A stretch of 64,000 nt of DNA. Origin: an uncultured Chitinophagaceae bacterium. GTDB lineage: Bacteria > Bacteroidota > Bacteroidia > Chitinophagales > Chitinophagaceae. Both the position numbers and the translations under genes were made by a program. The notes under the pieces are model-generated. The model worked only from the letters and a program-made list of their open reading frames with translations, did no database searches and was not told the DNA's origin. The stretch spans positions 310,001 to 374,000 of the forward strand of contig CALGAP010000009.1 in the NCBI GenBank assembly GCA_937958995.1. Reading direction: 5' to 3'. Of the stretch, positions 8,190-17,244 are shown piece after piece. Position 1 is the stretch's first letter. Every line of letters begins with the position of its first letter.

Positions 8190-9515
8190 CTAATTTTTCC
8201 TGAATGTCCATTTAGCCATTTCCTTCCAGGTAACTTTTTTGCCATACAGCAAGATACCTGTGCGATAGATTTTTGCGCTCAACCAGGTGGTGAATAAGAA
8301 ACCAGCTATCAGCAGCAACATGCTTAAGCCTAATTCCCACCAGGCCACTGTGCCCGGCACACCAAAGGGTATGCGCGCCATCATCACGATGGGAGAGAAG
8401 AAAGGAATGATGCTTGCCCACACCGCCAATGAACTGGTTGGATTGGTAATGGCATTGATCATAATGATAATACCTACTACTATTGGCATAGTGATGGGGA
8501 ACATAAGGCTCTGCGCATCCTGCGGGTCTTCGTTTACCGAACTGCCTACAGCCGCAAACAAAGATGCGTAAAACAGGTAACCGAAAAGGAAATAGAACAG
8601 GAAGCAGCCAATTACCAGCGGCAGGTTGACGGCAGAAAGCGCAGTGGAAGCACGGGCGATGGTAACAGTACTCTCGCTGAATTGCGCTGTGCCGCCCGGC
8701 ACGTTGGCACCATCCTGCATCTGCTGCAGCAAATCGGGAGGTATGGTAGAGGTGAGTATGGTGGAAAACACCGTCATCAGTATAATCCACATCAAAAACT
8801 GAGTAATGCCCACGGCGCCTATACCTACAATTTTTCCGATCATGAGCTGGAACGGTTTCACAGACGATACCATTACCTCTGCAATGCGGTTGGTTTTTTC
8901 TTCACTTACCCCGCGCAGCACCATGGTGCCATATATGAAAAGTGTGATGTATATGAGGAATGCCGAAGCATAACCTACGGCATAAGCCGCGCCGCTGCTG
9001 GCGCTCTGCGACCTGCCGCCTTCGCCAATAATTTTGTTTTGTACATCTACCGAGCGCGCCAGGCTTCGCACCGAGTCGATGGAAGAAAGCTGGAGATTAT
9101 ACAAACTGTCGAATAAACGGTTTTCAATGGCATTTGCCACGAGCCGGTCAACAGATGATTTGGCCGAAAGACTCAGGCTCTTCTTGGTGTATATAACAAA
9201 ATTGTCTGTATTGTTGATGGCGGTATGCGGGGGATATAAAACACCCACATAACCCTTTGCCAGCACGTTGGACGTATCTACATCATTCGTGAATTCAAAC
9301 TTGATCTGCTTATCACTCTTCAACTTCGATTTATAAATGCCCGCGGTATCATGCACAGCAATCTTTTCTTCGCCCTGGTTTTTGATGGTGATCATGATTA
9401 CGGCGAAGATGATACCGGCAAAAAGCAAAGGAGTTAAGAAAGTAGAAAGAATAAAGGTCTTTTTTCTTACGCGGGAAAGATATTCACGTTGTATGATGAG
9501 CCAAATCTTGTTCAT
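8190..9515 (-). CDS. ABC-2 type transporter permease (NatB-like)
   Basis: 441 residues. A first transmembrane segment at about 20-43 is followed by a large extracytoplasmic domain (about 45-175) and five or six further membrane segments in the second half, the layout of ABC-2 permeases of the NatB/YhaP type. The text MVLRGVSEEKTNRIAEVMVSSVKP around residue 200 is a typical coupling-loop sequence of this family. The ATP-binding partner ends 11 bases upstream, so the two genes form one exporter. The substrate is unknown; Na+, drugs or lipids are all plausible for the family. Confidence 0.87.
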   Translation of the reverse strand: MNKIWLIIQREYLSRVRKKTFILSTFLTPLLFAGIIFAVIMITIKNQGEEKIAVHDTAGIYKSKLKSDKQIKFEFTNDVDTSNVLAKGYVGVLYPPHTAINNTDNFVIYTKKSLSLSAKSSVDRLVANAIENRLFDSLYNLQLSSIDSVRSLARSVDVQNKIIGEGGRSQSASSGAAYAVGYASAFLIYITLFIYGTMVLRGVSEEKTNRIAEVMVSSVKPFQLMIGKIVGIGAVGITQFLMWIILMTVFSTILTSTIPPDLLQQMQDGANVPGGTAQFSESTVTIARASTALSAVNLPLVIGCFLFYFLFGYLFYASLFAAVGSSVNEDPQDAQSLMFPITMPIVVGIIIMINAITNPTSSLAVWASIIPFFSPIVMMARIPFGVPGTVAWWELGLSMLLLIAGFLFTTWLSAKIYRTGILLYGKKVTWKEMAKWTFRKN

Positions 9516-9526
9516 GTGACGAGGGT

Positions 9527-10459
9527 TTAAGCAGTTACTTTTTCAAATTGTCTTGCCTGCGGCGTGCCTTCCACCAGGCGGATAAATATGTCGTTCAGCG
9601 AAGGCAATATTTCATTAAAGCCCACGATGCCTGCCTGTTGTTGCAGGAAATATTGCAACACATCATTCGGCTTATAACCTTCGTTGATCTTGACGATATG
9701 CTCCCCGTTTTTCTGGTTCAGCACCTGGAACACGGGAGAATCGATCTGCGCCGGGGGATTTTCCAATTTTATACTGAACAGGTTTTCTTTGAATTGTTGC
9801 TTCACATTATGCACTGTATCGTCGAGGATCTTGGCGCCTTTATTCACGAGAATGATATGGTCGCAAATTTCTTCTACTTCGCCCATGCGGTGCGTACTGA
9901 AGATAATGCTGGCGCCACCTTTGGCGAGGTTGTAAATCTCATCTTTTATAAGACTTGCATTTACCGGGTCGAGGCCGCTGAAGGGTTCGTCGAGAATGAT
10001 GAGCTGAGGCCTGTGCATGACGGTGATCACAAACTGCAGTTTCTGGCTCATACCTTTACTCAAGTCTTCCACCTTCTTGTTCCACCAGCTTTGCATATTG
10101 AATTTTACAAACCACTCTTTGGCGGATTCCATCGCCTGCTGGCGGGTTAGTCCCTTTAGTTGCGCCAGGTACACAGCCTGCTCGCCAATCTTCATTTTCT
10201 TATACAACCCGCGTTCTTCGGGCATGTAACCAATGTTTACCGAATCGTTGAGGGGGTCAAACTTGCGGCCATTGAAAGTGATGGTGCCTTCATCGGGAAA
10301 GAAAATGCCTGTGATCATTCTGATCAGCGTGGTCTTGCCCGCGCCGTTAGGGCCCAGCAGACCGAATATGCTTCCCTTGGTGAGCGTAAAGGAGATATCG
10401 TCCACCGCTTTTTGGGTAGCATAGTATTTCTTCAGGTGACTAACTTCCAGGATGTTCAT
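9527..10459 (-). CDS. ABC transporter ATP-binding protein
   Basis: 310 residues from the ATG at 10459 (MNILEVSHLK); the longer frame upstream adds unrelated hydrophobic residues. Walker A GPNGAGKT at 36-43, Q-loop region GYMPEERGL at 77-85, signature LSKGMSQ at 133-139, Walker B LIILDEP at 153-159 and the switch histidine in FSTHRM are all intact. A C-terminal DUF4162-like region (about 215-310) matches ATPases that pair with ABC-2 permeases. It powers the permease encoded immediately downstream. It is first of the apparent unit ATPase-permease-M28 peptidase. Confidence 0.93.
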   Translation of the reverse strand: MNILEVSHLKKYYATQKAVDDISFTLTKGSIFGLLGPNGAGKTTLIRMITGIFFPDEGTITFNGRKFDPLNDSVNIGYMPEERGLYKKMKIGEQAVYLAQLKGLTRQQAMESAKEWFVKFNMQSWWNKKVEDLSKGMSQKLQFVITVMHRPQLIILDEPFSGLDPVNASLIKDEIYNLAKGGASIIFSTHRMGEVEEICDHIILVNKGAKILDDTVHNVKQQFKENLFSIKLENPPAQIDSPVFQVLNQKNGEHIVKINEGYKPNDVLQYFLQQQAGIVGFNEILPSLNDIFIRLVEGTPQARQFEKVTA

Positions 10460-10647
10460 GCAAGATGGAATTTGGGAAAAGATAAAGAAACCGCTGGTTT
10501 GTAGCAAGAAAAAGGGATTTGTTACAGGCGGCACCCGATTTTTTTTGACCGGGGATGCCGTGGTTTAGCGGATTTCACGCATTTTTGCTCGATTGGTTGA
10601 ATGCTTATTATTGTAAATCCGGTAATGACCTGTGAAAAATTTATGTA

Positions 10648-11637
10648 ATGCGCAAACTTATTTTACCATTCTCCTTAGTACTTATTATTGTCATTTGCAG
10701 CAGCTGGGGCTTTCTGGTACACCGCACTGTGCACCAACTGGCGGTGTATGAACTGCCCGGCGAACTGCAGCGCTTTTTTTACCGCAATATGGATATAGGC
10801 GTTCGCCATTCGGTGCGTCCCGATCTGCGGCGCAATGAAGACCCGACAGAATCATCCAAACACTATATCAACTTCGAGGCATTTGGGGATTCAGCGGCCT
10901 GGAAAATGCCTTTTTCCTGGGAACATGCTGCGGATATATATAATGAAGACTCGCTGCGTAAACATGGATATGTGCCTTATCACGTGGAGGTGATGAAGGA
11001 AAAGCTTACCGAAGCATTCCGCAGCGGCAATGCCGACAGCGTGATGTTTTACGCCACCGACCTGGCGCACTATATTGGCGATGCGCATGTGCCTTTGCAT
11101 ACCACATTGAATTATGACGGACAACTAACAGGTCAGAAAGGCATGCATAGTCTCTGGGAATCGATGATCCCTGAACTAGAAATTGCGAACTACCGTCTTA
11201 CCAGCAAGCATAAAGCAAAGTATATCGATAATACTCGTAAGGCAATCTGGGCCGCTGTGCGCGAATCGTATAATCTGGTGAACGAACTGCTCGAGAAAGA
11301 GCGCGAAGTGTCGAAATCGTTTACCGACTCTACCAAGTATCGCGTGCAGGTAAGAAATGGAAGAGAAAGCCGCTCATATACCACTGCCTTTGCAAAAGCT
11401 TACAGCCAGGCGGTTGGCAGCAGCATCAACGAACGGTTGATTGCATCGGCAGATATGATTGCCGATTTCTGGTACACCTGTTGGGTAGATGCGGGTAAGC
11501 CGGATGTAAGTAAATGGATATCGCCTGCATTCAAGCGTGCAGACAGAAGGAAATTGAGAAAAGAGTTAAGAAATTTCAGGAAGGACAGATTGCTGCGGAA
11601 TGGGTTGCTGATTTCAAAGCAAAAAACACAGAACTAG
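10648..11637 (+). CDS. Zinc-dependent phospholipase C / S1-P1 nuclease-like exported protein
   Basis: 329 residues with a signal peptide whose cleavage just before W20 would leave tryptophan as the mature N-terminus, a hallmark of the zinc phospholipase C and S1/P1 nuclease fold because that residue ligates zinc. Further probable metal ligands are H25 and H29 (GFLVHRTVHQ), the DLAHYIGDAHVPLH segment around residues 135-148, and HSLWE. The enzyme should be an extracytoplasmic phosphodiesterase; phospholipid versus nucleic-acid substrate cannot be decided. It is monocistronic and divergent from the ABC operon. The basic tail after residue 300 is unusual. Confidence 0.78.
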   Translation: MRKLILPFSLVLIIVICSSWGFLVHRTVHQLAVYELPGELQRFFYRNMDIGVRHSVRPDLRRNEDPTESSKHYINFEAFGDSAAWKMPFSWEHAADIYNEDSLRKHGYVPYHVEVMKEKLTEAFRSGNADSVMFYATDLAHYIGDAHVPLHTTLNYDGQLTGQKGMHSLWESMIPELEIANYRLTSKHKAKYIDNTRKAIWAAVRESYNLVNELLEKEREVSKSFTDSTKYRVQVRNGRESRSYTTAFAKAYSQAVGSSINERLIASADMIADFWYTCWVDAGKPDVSKWISPAFKRADRRKLRKELRNFRKDRLLRNGLLISKQKTQN

Positions 11638-11646
11638 TCAGCCTCG

Positions 11647-13206
11647 CTATTTTCCTGCAATAACGTTCACAATACTCGCCGCCACTCTTTCGCCATCCAT
11701 GGCCGCACTTACAATGCCGCCGGCATAGCCAGCGCCTTCGCCGCAGGGATAGAGTCTTTTTATTTGTGGATGTTGCAGCAACACCGGGTCGCGGGGAATA
11801 CGCACGGGAGATGAAGTGCGCGATTCGGTGGCCACCACAATTGCATCGTTGGTATAATAGCCCCTCATTTTTTTTCCAAATTGTATAAATGCCTCGCGCA
11901 GCGATTTAAAGATAAATGGAGGCAGTACTTCATTGAGCGGCGCGGAGCGTACGCCGGGGAGGTAAGAACACTCGGGCAGACTGCCGGAAATTTTTTTCTG
12001 TACAAAATCGGCCATGCGCTGGGCGGGTGCTACAAATTTGCCACCGCCGTATTCGAAAGCTTTTCTTTCCACCTGTTGCTGAAAATACATGCCTGCCAGC
12101 GGGCCTTCAGATTGCCGTATATCTGCAGGATCGACAGACACCACTATACCTGAATTGGCATAAGGGTTATTTCGCCTGGAAGGCGACCAACCGTTCACCA
12201 CCAGTTCACCGGCTGCCGTTGCGGCAGGTGCAATTATGCCACCCGGACACATACAAAATGAAAACACACCCTTTTGTTGCACTTGTTGCACCAGGCTGTA
12301 GGAAGCGGGAGGTAAATAATCGCCACGCAAGTTGCAATGATATTGTATAGAATCAATAAGGCTCTGTGGGTGTTCTATGCGAACGCCCAGTGCAAAGGGT
12401 TTGTATTCGATCGCGATTTGTTCGCGATGCAGCAATTCAAATATATCGCGGGCCGAATGACCGGTAGCCAGTATCAGTGCGTCGGCCAGGAACTGGTTGC
12501 CGTCGGCGGTTTCTACACCTTTTAGCGTATTGCTATCGATAATAAAACCGCTTACTTTTTGTCCGAAAAGGAATTGACCACCGCAGTTGGTTATGGCTTT
12601 CCGTATGGCGGTGATGATTTTCGGCAATTTGTTGGTGCCGATATGCGGATGGGCTTCGTACAGAATGTTTTCCTCGGCGCCAAATTGCACGAGTATATTC
12701 AGTATGCGGTCCACATCGCCGCGTTTGGTGCTACGGGTGTACAATTTACCATCGCTGTAGGTGCCGGCGCCACCTTCGCCAAAGCAGTAATTGCTTTCGG
12801 GATTGATAATGCCTTCTTTGTTGAGCATGGCCAGATCGCGGCGGCGCGCGCGCACGTCTTTACCTCTTTCGAGCAGTATGGGTTGAATGCCGTTTTCTAT
12901 CAGTTTGAGCGCTGCAAACAAACCGGCAGGACCTGCGCCTGCAATGATGACTCTGTGTTTTGCATGGGAAACATCTCTCAATTCGACGCGGCGAATGGTG
13001 CGTGGGTGAAAAGGTTCATTCACAAACACGTTTAATGTTTGTATGTACCAGGGTTGTTTGCCCCGGGCGTCGAGTGAACGTTTGATGATATGAAAACCTG
13101 TCACTGACGAAACAGGAATACCCAGCGCGCTGGCGGCATATTGAGCCGTGACGGAGGAAGAAGCTGCTTCAGAAGGAAGCAATTTTAGCGTGACTTGCTG
13201 TTGCAT
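11647..13206 (-). CDS. FAD-dependent oxidoreductase (COG2509-type)
   Basis: 519 residues. The N-terminal 80 residues form a small domain typical of this family, followed by a Rossmann dinucleotide fold (IIAGAGPAGLFAAL around residue 90, ending LLERGKDV) and by GEGGAGTYSDGKL, which is family specific. The C-terminus has the second FAD-contact motif YPCGEGAGYAGGIVSAAMDG. It is an uncharacterised flavoprotein dehydrogenase; no substrate is established. It ends 10 bases past the convergent phospholipase-like gene. No signal peptide, so cytosolic. Confidence 0.85.
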   Translation of the reverse strand: MQQQVTLKLLPSEAASSSVTAQYAASALGIPVSSVTGFHIIKRSLDARGKQPWYIQTLNVFVNEPFHPRTIRRVELRDVSHAKHRVIIAGAGPAGLFAALKLIENGIQPILLERGKDVRARRRDLAMLNKEGIINPESNYCFGEGGAGTYSDGKLYTRSTKRGDVDRILNILVQFGAEENILYEAHPHIGTNKLPKIITAIRKAITNCGGQFLFGQKVSGFIIDSNTLKGVETADGNQFLADALILATGHSARDIFELLHREQIAIEYKPFALGVRIEHPQSLIDSIQYHCNLRGDYLPPASYSLVQQVQQKGVFSFCMCPGGIIAPAATAAGELVVNGWSPSRRNNPYANSGIVVSVDPADIRQSEGPLAGMYFQQQVERKAFEYGGGKFVAPAQRMADFVQKKISGSLPECSYLPGVRSAPLNEVLPPFIFKSLREAFIQFGKKMRGYYTNDAIVVATESRTSSPVRIPRDPVLLQHPQIKRLYPCGEGAGYAGGIVSAAMDGERVAASIVNVIAGK

Positions 13207-13993
13207 AGTGTCAGGCAGTTAACCTGAAAACGATTTAGTCCGCAAACTTACGACTGTTCACCATTGAATTTGATGTTGCAGTCATCATTTGCTAAAAAAG
13301 TAATTTATAACAATTTTTAAGTTAATGACCTGAAAGCTGAAAATTTTTATTTTGATCAAGAAACAAAAAAAAGGGAAAGATTGATTTTTCCGTATCAAAT
13401 AATTTGTATCTTCAGTCACACCGTTAACAGAATTCTATGAAGAAAGGTTTTTTAATAAAAGCAGTGAAATTTTCTTTCTTCATACCGATTTCCTTCAAAA
13501 CCACAAATAGTTTCTTATCTACTCGGTACATGCGTTGCGGCTTTAGGTCAGTCGGTCCGAAAAACAAAAGTTTGAATCGGGTAATATTGATAAGTACTTC
13601 CGCAGCCGAAATACACAGCGGTCAGAAAGAGCGTCGGAGTTTTAAACGTAGTCAAATTTTTCAGGGATTTTCTCCCGCGTTGATCAAAAATATGCCTGTC
13701 ATTCTTTTTGCAGGTTTGTTTGCGAAACGGGGAATAACGGGTATGTAATTCGTCAGATTTTTTTTGGAAAAAAATGAAAAAATTCTAACGAAGTGCGCAA
13801 AAATACCTATTGTCCTCAAAGAGCCGAAAACAGGGTAAAAAACGTGAATAAAAAATTTTTTTTTGTTTAAGATTTTTGGATATTCGTCCCCCTTCTCAAA
13901 ATACGCAGACGAGAAAAAAATCCAATAACCGGGGAAACATTTTGAACGAAAGCAAACACTCTTAACTCAACATAAAAAACTGCTTGTTGTATA
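13207..13993. other. Long AT-rich dnaA upstream region
   Basis: 787 bases without a credible gene. It is strongly A+T-rich with A and T runs near 13760-13870. I looked for DnaA boxes (TTATCCACA and its complement) and found none, only a weak TTATCTACT near 13514, so I do not call an origin here. A 103-codon open frame (13437-13748) has no recognisable content. The region most likely holds the dnaA promoter and a long leader. Confidence 0.5.
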
Positions 13994-15427
13994 ATGGCAA
14001 AAACTTCCGATAAGGTTTGGAGTAATTGTTTGGAAATAATTAAAGACATTGTTGAGTGGCAACATTTCAAAACCTGGTTTGAACCGATTAAGCCCGTTGA
14101 GCTGAAAAACAACATACTGGTAATCCAGGTGCCCAGCCAGTTTTTTTATGAATACCTGGAAGAGCATTATGTGAATTTATTGGCAAAGACTTTGCGGAGA
14201 GTTATGGGCAAAGAGGCAAGGCTGGAATACCGGATTATGGTTGACAGCGGTAATCACGCCAATAAACCACTAACAATGGATATTCCCACCCATGGCTACA
14301 AAACCTTTTCCAGCAATGAAATGGACTTCCCGTTAATTATACATAATCCTGTAAAAAATCCTTTTGTCATACCGGGGTTGAAGAAGATGCAGATCGACTC
14401 GCAGCTGAACCCCATTTATACATTCGACAATTTTATTGAGGGCGATTGCAACCGCGTAGCCAGGAGGGCGGGCAAGACCGTGGCCGAAAAGCCCGGCGCC
14501 AGTTCCTTCAACCCGTTAGTAATATATGGTGGCGTAGGTTTGGGCAAAACACACCTGGCGCAAGCCATCGGCAACGAGACCAAGCGCCTGCACCCCAACA
14601 AAGTGGTGCTGTATGTAAGCTCTGAAAAATTCATCAACCAGTTCCAGGATCATAGCCGCAATAATGCCATCAACGATTTTATACATTTCTACCAGTTGGT
14701 AGATGTGCTGGTGATTGATGATGTGCAGTTCTTCAACCGCGCTGAAAAATCGCAGGATGCCTTCTTTGCCATATTCAATCACCTGCACCAGAGCGGCAAG
14801 CAACTGATATTGACGAGCGACAAAAGTCCGAAAGACCTGGAAGGTGTGCAGGAGCGGCTGCTGAGCCGCTTCCGTTGGGGGTTAAGCGCAGATCTGCAAC
14901 TGCCCGATTATGAAACGCGCATCGAGATACTCGAGCGCAAGATGAAGAATGATGGGCTGGAAATGCCTCGCGAAGTGGTGAAATATCTCGCTTACAATAT
15001 CAACAGTAATGTACGCGAACTGGAGGGTGCATTGATATCATTATTGGCACAATCTTCGCTGAATAAGAGGGAAATCGACCTCGACTTGGCAAAGAGAGTA
15101 CTCCGTAATTTCGTGAAAACTAGCAGTAAAGAGATTACCATCGAAACCATACAGAAGATGGTGTGCGAATATTTCGATGTACCCTACGACAAATTACTGC
15201 AGAAAACCCGCAAACGCGAGATCGTGCAGGCGCGCCAAATTACTATGTATCTCGCCAAAGCCTTCACGAAGAACTCTCTTAAAACCATCGGCGAACATTT
15301 CGGCGGCCGCGACCACACCACCGTCATCCACTCATGCCAGACTGTTAAAGACCTGATGGATACCGACAGCACCTTCCGCGAAAGCGTTATGGAACTGCAG
15401 CAGAAAGTGCAACTGGCGGCCATGTAG
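13994..15427 (+). CDS. dnaA: Chromosomal replication initiator protein DnaA
   Basis: 477 residues. Domain I (1-85, WSNCLEIIKDIVEWQHFKTWFEP) leads to a short domain II, then the AAA+ domain with Walker A GGVGLGKT at 179-186 and Walker B VLVIDD at 238-243, sensor and box VII features through LLSRFRWGLSADL, and domain IV with the DNA-binding signature GGRDHTTVIHS at 437-447. It binds DnaA boxes with ATP and melts the origin. Size and motifs are complete. It is monocistronic with a strong terminator; dnaN is not next to it. Confidence 0.98.
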   Translation: MAKTSDKVWSNCLEIIKDIVEWQHFKTWFEPIKPVELKNNILVIQVPSQFFYEYLEEHYVNLLAKTLRRVMGKEARLEYRIMVDSGNHANKPLTMDIPTHGYKTFSSNEMDFPLIIHNPVKNPFVIPGLKKMQIDSQLNPIYTFDNFIEGDCNRVARRAGKTVAEKPGASSFNPLVIYGGVGLGKTHLAQAIGNETKRLHPNKVVLYVSSEKFINQFQDHSRNNAINDFIHFYQLVDVLVIDDVQFFNRAEKSQDAFFAIFNHLHQSGKQLILTSDKSPKDLEGVQERLLSRFRWGLSADLQLPDYETRIEILERKMKNDGLEMPREVVKYLAYNINSNVRELEGALISLLAQSSLNKREIDLDLAKRVLRNFVKTSSKEITIETIQKMVCEYFDVPYDKLLQKTRKREIVQARQITMYLAKAFTKNSLKTIGEHFGGRDHTTVIHSCQTVKDLMDTDSTFRESVMELQQKVQLAAM

Positions 15428-15481
15428 TGGAAATGGGTTAAAGGGAAATCTCAGGAACCAAATCAATAACAATTAATAAAA

Positions 15482-15525
15482 GCAAATTCCAAACTTGAAG
15501 TAATTCAGTTTGGAATTTGCTTTTT
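15482..15525 (+). terminator. Rho-independent terminator after dnaA
   Basis: A perfect 13-bp stem, GCAAATTCCAAAC (15482-15494) with GTTTGGAATTTGC (15508-15520), is followed by five T residues. Confidence 0.92.
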
Positions 15526-15707
15526 GAGCATTTCCTTCACATCCCACCCCGTTCATATTCAAATTCCCTGTTCAATTGCAATATTCAATCTTCCCTTCGC
15601 CCCTTGAATTCCTGCTTTCACATACAAAATCCGGTCGTTGACATACATCGCTACCTAAGCGGCAGTGTGATTCAATAATTTAGAAACCAGGTCAAAACTG
15701 AGATGCT

Positions 15708-16067
15708 ATGCAAGCTTCTATCCCCCAAACAGAGACCAATTGCATCCTGGTTCCCACCGACAGGGGCATGCAGGTTATAGATGTAGAGTCGATTATCAGG
15801 ATTCAGTCGATCAGCAACTACAGCAAACTGATATTCAAGAATGGCAGGTCACTGGTAGTGGCCAAGGTGCTGCGTTGGTTCGAGGAGCGTTTGTCGATGT
15901 ACAACTTTTTGAGGATTCACAGGGCGCACCTGGTGAATGGAAGATGTATGCGCGGGTTCAACAAGGCGCAATGTATAGAGGTGGAGTTGACGAACGGTGA
16001 AAAGCTGAAAGTGGCACGGAGGAAGAGGAATGGATTCTTACAGGTAGTGGAGGGGATGGGGGTGTGA
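15708..16067 (+). CDS. Orphan LytTR-type DNA-binding protein
   Basis: 119 residues, almost entirely one LytTR domain: the segment VIDVESIIRIQSISNYSKLIF near residues 23-43, then a middle region with FLRIHRAHLVNG, and a basic C-terminus KLKVARRKRNGFL. LytTR proteins bind DNA as transcription regulators, usually fused to a receiver domain. Here no receiver or membrane part is present and no sensor kinase is adjacent, so how it is controlled is unclear. It stands just before the accessory spot beginning at 16068. The ATG at 15708 gives a normal-length domain. Confidence 0.85.
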   Translation: MQASIPQTETNCILVPTDRGMQVIDVESIIRIQSISNYSKLIFKNGRSLVVAKVLRWFEERLSMYNFLRIHRAHLVNGRCMRGFNKAQCIEVELTNGEKLKVARRKRNGFLQVVEGMGV

Positions 16068-16290
16068 GGAACTCGCCATATACAGGCAGGTTATTTTTGT
16101 TGCAGGTAAACTTGTACTCCTTCACGACTTTGGTGGGAGAATTTTCGGAATAACTTACCCTCTTAATTATCTTCCGGAATATATCTAATGGAGTGAACTT
16201 ATCAAATCCCAGGCAGAGAGCGATATTTAAATTCGACAGCGGGTTTACTTTGTCATCGTGTACGAATTCGAATGCTGTTTCGTCGTAAAT
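16068..16290 (-). pseudogene. Remnant of a secreted-protein gene (DUF4595/YD-like)
   Basis: An open minus-strand reading frame of 74 codons has protein-like content but no start: an in-frame TAG stands at 16291-16293, and downstream it runs into the LytTR gene. The text YDETAFEFVHDDKVNPLSNL and, further on, NSPTKVVKEYKFTCNKN followed by NLPVYGEF resembles the C-terminal part of Bacteroidota lipoproteins in which D-D-K-x-NP is followed by an (E)Y-x-(Y/F)-x-x-x-x-x-G-(Y/L)-P-V segment. I read this as a truncated relic of such a gene beside tRNA-Ser. The family link is from memory of the pattern. Confidence 0.5.
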
Positions 16291-16323
16291 CTACATATCG
16301 CTATAAAATTGGCATATCGTCAC

Positions 16324-16353
16324 AAAAAAGCCTGCAAATTCTGATCTGCAGGC
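16324..16353 (-). terminator. Terminator downstream of tRNA-Ser
   Basis: On the minus strand a perfect 7-bp stem GCCTGCA/TGCAGGC (16353-16347 and 16336-16330) is followed by six T residues, 18 bases after the tRNA 3' end. Confidence 0.85.
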
Positions 16354-16370
16354 ATTTCTCCGGAATTTGC

Positions 16371-16459
<89 letters not shown>

Positions 16460-16613
16460 TTTATGGTGTGTTTTACACTTTGAGCTTCAGGCTTCAAAAG
16501 TGGACGGCAAAAATAAGTGGAAAAAGGCAATTGGCAAACTTGGTTTCATTCTTGCCGGGACCATTCTATTTCCTTAGCTTTGCCACCCATTTTTATTCGT
16601 TTTCAGGATAAAA

Positions 16614-16687
16614 CGGGAGGTAGTTCAGCCCGGTAGAATACGTGGTTTGGGACCACGGGGTCGCAGGTTCGAATCCTGTCCTCCCGA
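16614..16687 (+). tRNA. tRNA-Pro (TGG anticodon)
   Basis: 74 bases. The acceptor stem CGGGAGG pairs with CCTCCCG, the anticodon arm CGTGG-TTTGGGA-CCACG holds TGG at 16648-16650, and the T-arm is GCAGGTTCGAATCCTGT. The discriminator base is A; CCA is not encoded. It lies upstream of the MazG/DUF2075 pair. Confidence 0.96.
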
Positions 16688-16716
16688 CGAAAAATTTGAT
16701 TTTTTCTTCACTGTCA

Positions 16717-16741
16717 GAAGCGCCTATTACGGGCGCTTTTT
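16717..16741 (+). terminator. Terminator after tRNA-Pro
   Basis: The stem AGCGCC/GGCGCT (16719-16724 and 16732-16737) is extended by flanking A-T pairs and followed by a T-run. Confidence 0.8.
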
Positions 16742-16914
16742 GTTTATCCACGAGATAATAACTCTCAATTGTGGCGCTCAAATATCATTGCATCATAAAT
16801 GATTGAATATTAGGTATATTCACGCTGAGTTTATCCAGATTCCGAGAAAGTGCAGGCTGTTTTTGGCAATACCCTGAAAATTTACAAAAGACCCTATTTT
16901 CATACATTTATGCA

Positions 16915-17244
16915 ATGAGCGAACTCCTCCAAATTATAAAACAGATAAAAGCATTTCGTGACGCCCGCGATTGGGAACAGTTTCATAATTCCAAGGACCT
17001 GGCTATAGCAATCAGCGTTGAGGCCTCAGAATTGCTCGAATTGTTTCTTTGGAAAGATAACGAAGGCGCAGACCGTGAGAGAATAGAGGAAGAAATTGCT
17101 GATATTTTTATGTTTGGCTTTTTATTGGCAGATAAGCAAGGCCTGGATATAAAGGAAATCATTGAAAAAAAACTTAAGAAGAACAACGAAAAGTACCCCG
17201 TGGAAAAGTCAAAGGGAAATGCCAGAAAGTATAACGAACTATAA
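16915..17244 (+). CDS. MazG-like nucleotide pyrophosphohydrolase
   Basis: 109 residues forming one all-alpha MazG-type NTP-PPase domain. The metal-binding motifs are EASELLELFLW at about 35-45 (E-x-x-E type) and EEIADIFMFGF at about 58-68 (E-x-x-D type), with a basic C-terminus KKNNEKYPVEKSKGNARKY typical of the small family. Such enzymes hydrolyse nucleoside triphosphates to monophosphate and pyrophosphate and act in house-cleaning or in stress and phage response. The stop TAA overlaps the next ATG by one base (TAATG at 17242-17246), so the two products are probably translationally coupled and act together. Base composition is visibly more A+T-rich than neighbouring housekeeping genes. Confidence 0.9.
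   Translation: MSELLQIIKQIKAFRDARDWEQFHNSKDLAIAISVEASELLELFLWKDNEGADRERIEEEIADIFMFGFLLADKQGLDIKEIIEKKLKKNNEKYPVEKSKGNARKYNEL

Noticed and set aside
6917..8203. 428-codon open frame opposite the M28 peptidase
   Set aside because: It is a shadow of the peptidase gene: the minus-strand frame carries an intact zinc site and signal peptide, while the plus-strand text has no recognisable domain.
13437..13748. 103-codon open frame upstream of dnaA
   Set aside because: The product is basic and without domain or signal-peptide pattern, and the region is AT-rich leader; I consider it chance.
16744..16752. TTATCCACG near tRNA-Pro and another at 49682 as DnaA boxes
   Set aside because: Each differs by one base from consensus, and they are isolated.
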